This document shows, in pieces, positions 45,967 to 57,586 of a DNA stretch of 64,000 nucleotides. Origin of the DNA: Dendrocalamus latiflorus (lineage: Eukaryota; Streptophyta; Magnoliopsida; Poales; Poaceae). Position numbers and translations under genes: made by a program. Below the pieces are notes generated by a model, which was given only the letters and a program-made list of their open reading frames with translations, was not told where the DNA came from and did not search any database. The number at the start of each line of letters is the position of its first letter. Position 1 is the stretch's first letter. The stretch lies in NCBI GenBank assembly GCA_017311315.1, contig CM029617.1:7825820-7889819 (forward strand). The letters are read 5' to 3'.

Positions 45967-45971
45967 CAACA
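45967..45971. other. Target-site duplication (right) of the LTR complex
   Basis: CAACA, matching 17883-17887. The foldback arm resumes directly after it with CGTGGCGAGGC. Confidence 0.88.
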
Positions 45972-46738
45972 CGTGGCGAGGCTGCCGACGGCAAGCGCCT
46001 GGTGCCCGGTGGGGGGACGGCAGGCAAGCCTGCTATCTGGTGAGGGAGCGGCAGGTGATTAAGCCAGCTGATTAGCTGGTTTAATTTCCTCCTATAATTT
46101 TTTATGTTTAGTGTTGTTTCAATTTTAAATATATCAATGAACTCAAAAAATTACGAAAATTTATGTACAACCTCCCGACACAACATACCTCATAGTATAA
46201 TTTCTGGATAATTTTATCCATTGTGAATGTTGCTAAAAATTCATAACAATTTTGATAATTTTATGAGTTTTTACATATAGCAAACGAGCTCCAAAAATTA
46301 CAAAATTTTATGTGAACATCTTAACACATTTATAGTTATAGTGTAATTTTTAGGAATTGTATGTGGTATGAATTTGTCATATTTATTCGGGTTAATTTAA
46401 TCATGAATTTATGAATATTTCATTATTATTTTTACAATTTTATATATTAGGAATAATTGTACAAGTAAAAGAATTATAGTAATATAAAAAATGCATCACA
46501 CTGGATGAGATATGGCTTACTCATCTGAGCCACTGCCCTACGTACGTTGCAAACCCTGATACTGTGTACTGCTCTCTGGAAGTAGCTGGTAGGCCTGTGT
46601 CATTATCGGTGGACTTGTCGTCACCCACACGTTGAATTAGAGGCTGCAAGATGAAACGATATTAGTTACAATAAATATTCTGGATGTACAATGTGAATCT
46701 CATACCTTCAAAATGTGCAGCGAAGATGAACAATGGGG

Positions 46739-46781
46739 AGCGGTAGTCTGTGTAGGTGGTGCGGTAGTCTGTGTAGGTGGT
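46739..46781 (+). repeat. 21-bp tandem duplication in the foldback loop
   Basis: GCGGTAGTCTGTGTAGGTGGT occurs twice in a row; the same is seen in the contig duplicate near 53336-53378. Confidence 0.85.
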
Positions 46782-47548
46782 GCGGACGTCAAAAGTGATG
46801 TATCTCGACAACGGATCTGCGGCGGGAGAATGCCATGATGTTAGTGGAATGCAAGGCCTAATAAGAAAATAAAATGTAGGTTTGTACGCAAATTACCTCC
46901 TCATCGGTATGGCGCACAAATCACATAAAATTGATGAAATATTTTATAAACGTGAAATATTGTAAAAAATCATGAAATATTCGTAAATTCATGATTAAAT
47001 TAACCTAAATAAGCATGGTAAGTTAATATCACATAAAATTTCTAAACAAATTACACAATAACTATGGCTATATCAAGAGGATTCACATAAAATTTCGTAG
47101 TTTTGGAGCTCGTTTGGTACTCATAAAATTATCAACATTTTATGAATTTGTGAGCAACATTCACAATGGATAAAATTACCCAAAAATTACATTGTGAGGT
47201 AAGTTGTGTCAGGAGACTGTACATAATTTTTCATAATTTTTTGATATCATTTGATATATTTAAAAAATCAAACAACACTAAACGCAGAAAAAATTAGGAC
47301 TGGTGATTAAGCTAGTTAATCTGCCGCTCCCTCACTAGACGGTAGGCTTGCCTGTCGTCCCCCCACTGGGCGGCAGGCTACCTGCCGTTTGCTGGCGGGG
47401 CGGTAGGTGCCTGCCGCCGGTGGTCTCGCTATGTGTCGCTTCGCCGGTGCTGCCATCCACCCACCGAACGGTAAAAATGATATTTTTATTATACGGTGGA
47501 TATACGACTAGTTTTATAATATAATACGTTACAGTGTCAAATCTGACC

Positions 47549-47672
47549 TGCGAGTGCTAATGTTTACGGAGTACATCTCCGACCAAAATATTCTCCGGAT
47601 ATTTCCCTTTTTTGTGAGGTCGGCACAGGTCAGGTCCACGCCCCGTCTTCCCTGAACGAGACATGTCATTAG
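47549..47672. repeat. Segmental duplicate A, right flank
   Basis: Sequence from TGCGAGTGCTAATGTTTACG to GAGACATGTCATTAG matches 49202-49325 with few differences. Together with 17550-17771 it shows that a segment containing a foldback element was duplicated. Confidence 0.82.
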
Positions 47673-47949
47673 CTAGCAACTAACTAGAAGACTTCCACAT
47701 CATTTATATAGTACACACTAAAAGCTAGCATTCTAAAGAACTATCTATAAGGATAGCTATTTGATGCTTACATGCACACACAGAAAAGAACTATCATTTA
47801 TAGAGGATGCCTCGTTTTGCGTTATAGACTAGTGCTTAAGGAAGAGCTGGCTCGGTTTTTTTTGCATACTCTCTTTCCTCCACATAGGATATATGCTGAT
47901 GTGTATATACATATAGCTAACTGACTCAGACCATTGGAGATGCCCTTAG
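47673..47949. mobile_element. Probable small insertion, absent from the duplicate
   Basis: Duplicate B runs from GTCATTAG straight into AGTGCCTTACGTGCCGACT (49318-49344). Duplicate A instead has about 273 bp, then TTAG again and ACCTTATGTGCCGACT. The TTAG repeat (47669-47672, 47946-47949) fits a target duplication. No clear inverted ends; type unknown. Confidence 0.5.
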
Positions 47950-47970
47950 ACCTTATGTGCCGACTCTGTT

Positions 47971-48388
47971 AATATGAACTTGAAGATCACCAACTCTGTT
48001 AATTCAGCACTCCTAATAATAATTTAGTGTAGAAAAGAGATAAAAAAAAGGTCATCCATAATTTTTTGCTAGTGATTTATTGAAGGAGCACAATTGGCAT
48101 AGCCAACTGGAAGGAAGAGATCTCAAAATAATATCAAAGCTCAGCCAAGTTAATTTCTAGTCATTATGTACTTTATTGAGGATCTCTGTGTTTACCACTC
48201 CATCTGTGTCATTCTATTTGAGAACAATGGAAGTAAGAGCGAGTGCTCAAACATGCCAATTATCTGAGGACAGAGGTGAAGGCACAGGAACCACAGAGGG
48301 CGTTCATGCATGGATATTAGTTGAGCTCCATACCCGTCATCTTTACCAAAATGATCTCTCTCGTACAACTTTCTAATACCAAACTTGT
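47971..48388. repeat. Dispersed repeat R, copy 1
   Basis: The same sequence is at 54569-54986 (contig duplicate) and 63584-64000 (independent copy, a few substitutions such as CTCCATC to CTCTATC). A 66-codon frame in it (48176-48376) is conserved but has no signature on either strand. Copy 3 is cut by the window end, so the unit is longer than 417 bp. Confidence 0.8.
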
Positions 48389-48673
48389 TTGCTAAAGATA
48401 TTAGAAACCAGACTTAGGAGTAAAACCTAACATATGTTGCCCTCAAAATAACACTTTTCTGATAGGAGGCTCAACATATCAGTTGAAAAACTGACATGTT
48501 GCTTGCAAAGTTGCAATAATATCATAGACATCCAACAACTATATGTTGTCTAACACTAAATACCAGCCTACTAGTTGTAATATGGTCAGCTCCTAAATTG
48601 GAATATGGCTCAACAACTGGGCGGGCTCATCCTCAATTTAATGTAAGCGTATAACCATCTAATGATGAAATAC
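48389..48673. other. Intergenic, nothing recognised
   Basis: AT-rich DNA with scattered CAACAT/CAACTA words; no gene or transposon ends. Confidence 0.5.
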
Positions 48674-49325
48674 AATAAGCGTTTATACGAATGAATCGAA
48701 TATTGATAAACTAATAAAGTGTTTCAAAAAAACTATTCTAATAAGTCATTTTTAAAAAATGATAAAGAAAACCGTCTTATTTATTTATTTAGAGAAAACC
48801 GTAAACTAATAGAAATAACGCTACATTCAACAAATAAACAAGTTGTATAATCTAGCCCACATGCATGAACGGCCTAACATGAATGACCTGTAGAGTTAAA
48901 GCTAGATTTGATACTGTTGCACACTGTATTTACAAAACTAACCGTATGTCCACCGTATTAGCAAAAAATATCAATCTGCCGCCCCCTCACTAGACGGTAG
49001 GCTTGCCTGTCATCCCCCACTGGGCGACAGTCTATCTGCCGTTTGCTGACGGGGCGGTAGGTGCCTGCCGCCGATGGTCTCACCACGTGTCGCCTCGCCG
49101 GTGCTGCCATCCACCCACTAAACGATAAAATGATATTTTTACTAATACGGTGATATACAACTAGTTTTATAATATAATACGTAACAGTTTCAAATCTGAC
49201 CTGCGAGTGCTAATGTTTACGGAGTACATCTCCGACCAAAATATTCTTCGGATATTTCCCTTTTTCGTGAGGTCGGCACAGGTCAGGTCCAGGCCCCGTC
49301 TTCCCTGAACGAGACATGTCATTAG
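48674..49325. repeat. Segmental duplicate B
   Basis: Left flank 48674-48900, shrunken foldback element 48901-49201, right flank 49202-49325. The flanks match 17550-17771 and 47549-47672. Confidence 0.82.
48901..49201. mobile_element. Internally deleted foldback element (301 bp)
   Basis: The left end GCTAGATTTGATACTG is kept for about 70 bp, then the sequence jumps to the right-arm CTGCCGCCCCCTCACTAGACGG and continues to the right end ...CAAATCTGACC. Relative to the full element (17772-47548 without the LTR complex) about 1.3-1.4 kb has been lost. Confidence 0.8.
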
Positions 49326-50980
49326 AGTGCCTTACGTGCCGACTAATCTGGCCTATTTAGGCTCTGACAACGAGTGCATGCAACTCTAAGAGCTTGCTCG
49401 GAAGGCGGATTTGGATTGGCCATTGCATGATTGAATGAACAGATAGACTCGTACTGTAAGGTACTAGTAGGACCCCTTCTCTGACCTCACTGACCGGCTC
49501 TTGTAAGCTCGTAAATAAGCACGATTAAATGGTCTGCAAGAGTAGGCAGGAACAGGCAGCTGATGGATACCAACAGCCAACCGTCCATGCGTACGTGTGC
49601 GCATCGAATACTTCCATTTCCTTCTCAGAATTGAGTTTGGTCCATGGAATTGGTTTGGGCAGCCCAGTTTTTAGTTTGTTAGCATTGATTTCTGTTTTTA
49701 TTTTTCTATTTAAAAAATTAAAAGACAGTACGGATATCTGATTTTTTTAATGTGGTTCTTCACCCTTTTGATACCGTCTCGCTTCGAAAATAAGATAGTA
49801 GATCACAGATGCGTTACCCACCATACTCTTGCTCCAGTCACGCGCACACATTCCTCTCTTATTTTTTACACTGCTCGTCCCTATTTCTAAAAGACATTTC
49901 TTTCAATTACTAGTATTTATTTTTAGTTAAAAACGTAAGCCACAGCTAAAATTTATGAATTGAGGGCCAATTCTAAGATCCAATTTTACGGGCAACCAAA
50001 CAACCCTGGAATCGGAATTGCGATTCCATACCACAATTCAGGCTCTAATTCGGACATCCAAACGGGGCATCAGAGTTGCCAGTACATGTTGAGTTTGATC
50101 CTTGTCCTGTTGTCCAGATCTTTTTGACACTTCACTATGGTAACTTTACCGTTCTAGGAACGCAGTAATATTTTCTCGTTCCCCGCGAAAATAACTGATT
50201 TTGTGTAATTTTCGTGTTTCAACAAATGGGAGTATCTAAACATCATCCAGATATTTTTTTCCTAATTCATGGCCATTGGATTTATATTTTGCAGCCTCTA
50301 CTTTTTTTCAGTGAGTATAATAAAGACATACTCACACATGTAAATGCGTCCAATATACAGACACGAAGCAAGGTAAAAATCTGTGGACATGGCTATCGCG
50401 GGCTGGAGCCTGGGCGGCTGGAGTGCACGACCGCACCATCAGCCAATCGAGCCAAGCTTAGTCCCCCTGCAGCCTCAACTGCCTCTTGTGAAATTTACTC
50501 TTACTCAACTTCGATCGGTCTAATCTAGTAATATACCTAGGGTTGTCGGGCTTAGCCCAGAGCCTTCTGAAAGCTGTTTTCTTATTGTGGTTGAACATGT
50601 ATGATGGCCCATGAAATTGTTGAGCTTGCTTAAGTACAAGTATGGACCAAAGGTTAAGAACAGAAGTACTATCATTTTTTTAGCTCTTGGCTTTTTTTAA
50701 ATAAACAAACAAGATGTTTTTTCCGCTATCGTTTTAAAATGGCTTATCAGGACAACCTTTTCAACATGGCTCATTTGCTAAATGGCATTTAGTTCATTCT
50801 TGCAAGCGCTTGCATTATAACCAAAAAGACATTAGCCGCAGCCGGTTCGTGCCATCCGCCGTCTACTATGGAAGAAGGCACAATTTTGTGGATTAATTAT
50901 CTCCAGGGCACTCCAATGCATTATTTTTTCCTTTCTTGAGGGATGTGCCTAGATTTTTTATCCATTCATCACATCCTGAT
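49326..50980. other. Intergenic, nothing recognised
   Basis: Mixed AT-rich DNA. A patch at about 49960-50070 (CCAAACAACCCTGGAATCGG, CATCCAAACGGGGC) looks like a decayed MITE. No coding signal on either strand. Confidence 0.5.
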
Positions 50981-51946
50981 TAGGGGGTGTAATCGGGTCG
51001 GATTCAGACGAATATTATTTATACCATATCCTAACCTATATTTTTTTGAATTCAGAATCGGATACGATAAGATTAGATATGAATACGAATTCAAAGTAAT
51101 CGTAATTTCGGATACGGTACCATTGGGACAGAAACACGATAGTTTCGAATCGAAAACGGATAATATATGTGGATAGTATATGCATACATAAAGGAACATA
51201 CACTGGACCATGCCACCATCACTTTAAGCCTTCAACTAGCAATAAATTCATCTAGATTACTTAAGTACTATAGACAACACAACATAAGTTCAACATAAGC
51301 GATAAATTCATATATAAGTTTGAAAATCGATAAATTCATGCATAATTTCGAAAACCGATAAATTCATACACAAGTTCAACATAAGCGGGGAGGATTGGTG
51401 GTGACTAGCTAGAGTGGCTAGCCTCTAGAGTTAGGTTAGGACTTGAGTAAAATCTAGACCGGTTGATGTTAATGATGGTTGATGGGCTGAGCTAGTTAGG
51501 GTAATAATTTGCTTGTCGGATATCTAGTTAGATAGTATCCAGTTTACCGATGCTATTCGATCGGATTTTAACTCTCCTATTTTCGCTATTGTATCCGATA
51601 ATGTTGTAATATTTGCGGTATAAGCAAAGATATAAATATAATTCCAATATAATCATAAAAGCACACAAAGGTATCAATTCATATATATAAGACATAACAA
51701 GTATGTAATCATATGAATTGAACATTTTATTCATGATATACCACATATTCAAGAATAGAAACAATGTTACTCTAGACATGAATATGTATGACAAATTATA
51801 TAGCAAGTGCTAGTCAAGTCTATCAACTAAATCAAGGTTAATTGATTATTTGTGCTCTCAAAATGTAGGGTTGCACAAGATCAAACTTGGCCGTCCCGCT
51901 ACTAAATCATATACTCTTCCTTGATTGGTTATGCCAAATAATTAAT
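50981..51946. mobile_element. hAT-type element, left part, cut by the gap
   Basis: Starts TAGGGGGTGTAATCGGG after ATCCTGAT. Identical to the left 966 bp of the complete element at 57587-59823. It ends at the N gap because the contig ends. Confidence 0.75.
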
Positions 51947-52046
51947 NNNNNNNNNNNNNNNNNNNNNNNNNNNNNNNNNNNNNNNNNNNNNNNNNNNNNN
52001 NNNNNNNNNNNNNNNNNNNNNNNNNNNNNNNNNNNNNNNNNNNNNN
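51947..52046. other. Assembly gap (100 N)
   Basis: Exactly 100 N, a conventional placeholder for a gap of unknown size. The sequences on its two sides overlap (see 52047-58553). Confidence 0.98.
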
Positions 52047-52561
52047 CGCCGGAGGGGAAGGGAGAGGGGATTTATTTTCTAATTTTGATTTAGGATTTTC
52101 AGAAAATCCCAGAAAATTCAATAAGCCTCAGAAAAATACCAAATAACTTCCAAAAATTCCAGGAAAATTCACAGAAGCTCCTGGTGACATTTTGGACTTA
52201 ATAAAAATATTTCCAACTAATGTTGGTATTTAATTTTCATACTTTAAAATACTTTTTAATTTCAAAAATACATTTTTGAACTCCAGAAAATCCAGGAAAC
52301 CAAATAAAAGCCAAATAACTCCAGATAATTAATTTGAACTAGGATTTTCATATAAAATCAAAATATCATTTTATTTAATAATAATTTTAGGTTTTTCTGA
52401 AAATGCTTTTTAAATCCAGCTTTTCAAAAGCAGAAATTCAGAGCAAATCCAAATTTAAACTTTAGGCAACAAAACACTTATTTTAGATTAAATTTTAATT
52501 TTAATTGATTTTTATTTATTTCTTTATTTATTTTATTTTAACAAAAACCTGGGCTGTTACA
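52047..52561 (-). repeat. Partial LTR at the start of the right contig
   Basis: The last 515 bp of the 3.45-kb LTR, ending ...GGCTGTTACA, then CAACA and the foldback arm as at 45966. It corresponds to LTR7. Confidence 0.9.
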
Positions 52562-54147
52562 CAACACGTGGCGAGGCTGCCGACGGCAAGCGCCTGGTGC
52601 CCGGTGGGGGGACGGCAGGCAAGCCTGCTATCTGGTGAGGGAGCGGCAGGTGATTAAGCCAGCTGATTAGCTGGTTTAATTTCCTCCTATAATTTTTTAT
52701 GTTTAGTGTTGTTTCAATTTTTAAATATATCAAATGAACTCAAAAAATTACGAAAATTTATGTACAACCTCCCGACACAACATACCTCATAGTATAATTT
52801 CTGGATAATTTTATCCATTGTGAATGTTGCTAAAAAATTCATAAAATTTTGATAATTTTATGAGTTTTTACATATAGCAAACGAGCTCCAAAAATTACAA
52901 AATTTTATGTGAACATCTTAACACATTTATAGTTATAGTGTAATTTTTAGGAATTGTATGTGGTATGAATTTGTCATATTTATTCGGGTTAATTTAATCA
53001 TGAATTTATGAATATTTCATTATTATTTTTACAATTTTATATATTAGGAATAATTGTACAAGTAAAAGAATTATAGTAATATAAAAAATGCATCACACTG
53101 GATGAGATATGGCTTACTCATCTGAGCCACTGCCCTACGTACGTTGCAAACCCTGATACTGTGTACTGCTCTCTGGAAGTAGCTGGTAGGCCTGTGTCAT
53201 TATCGGTGGACTTGTCGTCACCCACACGTTGAATTAGAGGCTGCAAGATGAAACGATATTAGTTACAATAAATATTCTGGATGTACAATGTGAATCTCAT
53301 ACCTTCAAAATGTGCAGCGAAGATGAACAATGGGGAGCGGTAGTCTGTGTAGGTGGTGCGGTAGTCTGTGTAGGTGGTGCGGACGTCAAAAGTGATGTAT
53401 CTCGACAACGGATCTGCGGCGGGAGAATGCCATGATGTTAGTGGAATGCAAGGCCTAATAAGAAAATAAAATGTAGGTTTGTACGCAAATTACCTCCTCA
53501 TCGGTATGGCGCACAAATCACATAAAATTGATGAAATATTTTATAAACGTGAAATATTGTAAAAAATCATGAAATATTCGTAAATTCATGATTAAATTAA
53601 CCTAAATAAGCATGGTAAGTTAATATCACATAAAATTTCTAAACAAATTACACAATAACTATGGCTATATCAAGAGGATTCACATAAAATTTCGTAGTTT
53701 TTGGAGCTCGTTTGGTACTCATAAAATTATCAACATTTTATGAATTTGTGAGCAACATTCACAATGGATAAAATTACCCAAAAATTACATTGTGAGGTAA
53801 GTTGTGTCAGGAGACTGTACATAATTTTTCATAATTTTTTGATATCATTTGATATATTTAAAAAATCAAACAACACTAAACGCAGAAAAAATTAGGACTG
53901 GTGATTAAGCTAGTTAATCTGCCGCTCCCTCACTAGACGGTAGGCTTGCCTGTCGTCCCCCCACTGGGCGGCAGGCTACCTGCCGTTTGCTGGCGGGGCG
54001 GTAGGTGCCTGCCGCCGGTGGTCTCGCTATGTGTCGCTTCGCCGGTGCTGCCATCCACCCACCGAACGGTAAAAATGATATTTTTATTAATACGGTGGAT
54101 ATACGACTAGTTTTATAATATAATACGTTACAGTGTCAAATCTGACC
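52562..54147. mobile_element. Foldback element, right part (duplicate of 45967-47548)
   Basis: Same arms, loop and 21-bp tandem duplication as the first copy; differences are single bases. Confidence 0.85.
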
Positions 54148-54568
54148 TGCGAGTGCTAATGTTTACGGAGTACATCTCCGACCAAAATATTCTCCGGATA
54201 TTTCCCTTTTTTGTGAGGTCGGCACAGGTCAGGTCCACGCCCCGTCTTCCCTGAACGAGACATGTCATTAGCTAGCAACTAACTAGAAGACTTCCACATC
54301 ATTTATATAGTACACACTAAAAGCTAGCATTCTAAAGAACTATCTATAAGGATAGCTATTTGATGCTTACATGCACACACAGAAAAGAACTATCATTTAT
54401 AGAGGATGCCTCGTTTTGCGTTATAGACTAGTGCTTAAGGAAGAGCTGGCTCGGTTTTTTTGCATACTCTCTTTCCTCCACATAGGATATATGCTGATGT
54501 GTATATACATATAGCTAACTGACTCAGACCATTGGAGATGCCCTTAGACCTTATGTGCCGACTCTGTT

Positions 54569-54986
54569 AATATGAACTTGAAGATCACCAACTCTGTTAA
54601 TTCAGCACTCCTAATAATAATTTAGTGTAGAAAAGAGATAAAAAAAAGGTCATCCATAATTTTTTGCTAGTGATTTATTGAAGGAGCACAATTGGCATAG
54701 CCAACTGGAAGGAAGAGATCTCAAAATAATATCAAAGCTCAGCCAAGTTAATTTCTAGTCATTATGTACTTTATTGAGGATCTCTGTGTTTACCACTCCA
54801 TCTGTGTCATTCTATTTGAGAACAATGGAAGTAAGAGCGAGTGCTCAAACATGCCAATTATCTGAGGACAGAGGTGAAGGCACAGGAACCACAGAGGGCG
54901 TTCATGCATGGATATTAGTTGAGCTCCATACCCGTCATCTTTACCAAAATGATCTCTCTCGTACAACTTTCTAATACCAAACTTGT
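54569..54986. repeat. Dispersed repeat R, copy 2 (contig duplicate of copy 1)
   Basis: Matches 47971-48388 almost exactly; lies within the overlapping contig end. Confidence 0.82.
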
Positions 54987-55496
54987 TTGCTAAAGATATT
55001 AGAAACCAGACTTAGGAGTAAAACCTACATATTTTGCCCTCAACATAACACTTTTCTGATAGGAGGCTCAACATATCAGTTGAAAAACTGACATGTTGCT
55101 TGCAAAGTTGCAATAATATCATAGACATCCAACAACTATATGTTGTCTAACACTAAATACCAGCCTACTAGTTGTAATATGGTCAGCTCCTAAATTGGAA
55201 TATGGCTCAACAACTGGGCGGGCTCATCCTCAATTTAATGTAAGCGTATAACCATCTAATGATGAAATACAATAAGCGTTTATACGAATGAATCGAATAT
55301 TGATAAACTAATAAAGTGTTTCAAAAAAACTATTCTAATAAGTCATTTTAAAAAATGATAAAGAAACCGTCTTATTTATTTATTTAGAGAAAACCGTAAA
55401 CTAATAGAAATAACGCTACATTCAACAAATAAACAAGTTGTATAATCTAGCCCACATGCTATGAACGGCCTAACATGAATGACCTGTAGAGTTAAA

Positions 55497-55803
55497 GCTA
55501 GATTTTGATACTGTTGCACACTGTATTTACAAAACTAACCGTATGTCCACCGTATTAGCAAAAATATCAATCTGCCCGCCCCCCTCACTAGACGGTAGGC
55601 TTGCCTGTCATCCCCCCACTGGGCGACAGTCTATCTGCCGTTTTGCTGACGGGGCGGTAGGTGCCTGCCGCCGATGGTCTCACCACGTGTCGCCTCGCCG
55701 GTGCTGCCATCCACCCACTAAACGATAAAAATGATATTTTTACTAATACGGTGGATATACAACTAGTTTTATAATATAATAGCTAACAGTTTCAAATCTG
55801 ACC
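55497..55803. mobile_element. Internally deleted foldback element (duplicate of 48901-49201)
   Basis: Same deletion junction (ATATCAATCTGCC) as the first copy, with homopolymer indels. Confidence 0.78.
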
Positions 55804-57586
55804 TGCGAGTGCTAATGTTTACGGAGTACATCTCCGACCAAAATATTCTTCGGATATTTCCTTTTTCGTGAGGTCGGCACAGGTCAGGTCCAGGCCCGTC
55901 TTCCCTGAACGAGACATGTCATTAGAGTTGCCTTACGTGCCGACTAATCTGGCCTATTTAGGCTCTGACAACGAGTGCATGCAACTCTAAGAGCTTGCTC
56001 GGAAGGCGGATTTGGATTGGCCATTGCATGATTGAATGAACAGATAGACTCGTACTGTAAGGTACTAGTAGGACCCCTTCTCTGACCTCACTGACCGGCT
56101 CTTGTAAGCTCGTAAATAAGCACCGATTAAATGGTCTGCAAGAGTAGGCAGGAACAGGCAGCTGATGGATACCAACAGCCAACCGTCCATGCGTACGTGT
56201 GCGCATCGAATACTTCCATTTCCTTCTCAGAATTGAGTTTGGTCCATGGAATTGGTTTGGGCAGCCCAGTTTTTTAGTTTGTTAGCATTGATTTCTGTTT
56301 TTATTTTTCTATTTAAAAAATTAAAAGACAGTACGGATATCTGATTTTTTTAATGTGGTTCTTCACCCTTTTTGATACCGTCTCGCTTCGAAAATAAGAT
56401 AGTAGATCACAGATGCGTTACCCACCATACTCTTGCTCCAGTCACGCGCACACCATTCCTCTCTTATTTTTTACACTGCTCGTCCCTATTTCTAAAAGAC
56501 ATTTCTTTCAATTACTAGTATTTATTTTTAGTTAAAAACGTAAGCCACAGCTAAAATTTATGAATTGAGGGCCAATTCTAAGATCCAATTTTACGGGCAA
56601 CCAAACAACCCTGGAATCGGAATTGCGATTCCAATACCACAATTCAGGCTCTAATTCGGACATCCAAACGGGGCATCAGAGTTGCAGTACATGTTGAGTT
56701 TGATCCTTGTCCTGTTGTCCAGATCTTTTTGACACTTCACTATGGTAACTTTACCGTTCTAGGAACGCAGTAATATTTTCTCGTTCCCGCGGAAAATAAC
56801 TGATTTTGTGTAATTTTCGTGTTTCAACAAAATGGGAGTATCTAAACATCATCCAGATATTTTTTTTCCTAATTCATGGCCATTGGATTTATATTTTGCA
56901 GCCTCTACTTTTTTTCAGTGAGTATAATAAAGACATACTCACACATGTAAATGCGTCCAATATACAGACACGAAGCAAGGTAAAAATCTGTGGACATGGC
57001 TATCGCGGGCTGGAGCCTGGGCGGCTGGAGTGCACGACCGCACCATCAGCCAATCGAGCCAAGCTTAGTCCCCTGCAGCCTCAACTGCCTCTTGTGAAAT
57101 TTACTCTTACTCAACTTCGATCGGTCTAATCTAGTAATATACCTAGGGTTGTCGGGCTTAGCCCAGAGCCTTCTGAAAGCTGTTTTCTTATTGTGGTTGA
57201 ACATGTATGATGGCCCATGAAATTGTTGAGCTTGCTTAAAGTACAAGTATGGACCAAAGGTTAAGAACAGAAGTACTATCATTTTTTTAGCTCTTGGCTT
57301 TTTTTAAATAAACAAACAAGATGTTTTTTCCGCTATCGTTTTAAAATGGCTTATCAGGACAACCTTTTCAACATGGCTCATTTGCTAAATGGCATTTAGT
57401 TCATTCTTGCAAGCGCTTGCATTATAACCAAAAGACATTAGCCGCAGCCGGTTCGTGCCATCCGCCGTCTACTATGGAAGAAGGCACAATTTTGTGGATT
57501 AATTATCTCCAGGGCACTCCAATGCATTATTTTTTCCTTTCTTGAGGGATGTGCCTAGATTTTTTATCCATTCATCACATCCTGAT

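Larger units (their letters stand above)
17772..47548. mobile_element. Long-inverted-repeat (foldback) element interrupted by the LTR complex
   Basis: The left arm is 17772-17887 continuing at 45972 to about 46450; the right arm is about 46890-47548 in inverted orientation. The outer ends GCCAGATTTGGCACTG and its complement-type partner (GGTCAGATTTGACACTG on the minus strand ending at 47548) match, and the match continues through the CCTGCCGCC-rich zone and the AT-rich zone (for example ATTTTATCCATTGTGAATGT versus ACATTCACAATGGATAAAAT), giving arms of roughly 600 bp around a loop of about 440 bp. No transposase; superfamily not determined. The 28-kb LTR complex sits inside the left arm. Confidence 0.8.

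Noticed and set aside
48176..48376. 66-codon ORF repeated three times in the window as a conserved small gene
   Set aside because: Two of the copies are the same locus duplicated by the contig overlap and the third lies in a recent repeat. There is no family signature and the reverse strand is equally open in part.
47973..54570. Treating the duplicated 45.5-51.9 kb and 52.0-58.5 kb segments as a recent biological tandem duplication
   Set aside because: The breakpoints coincide exactly with the contig end and the 100-N gap, which favours an assembly overlap.
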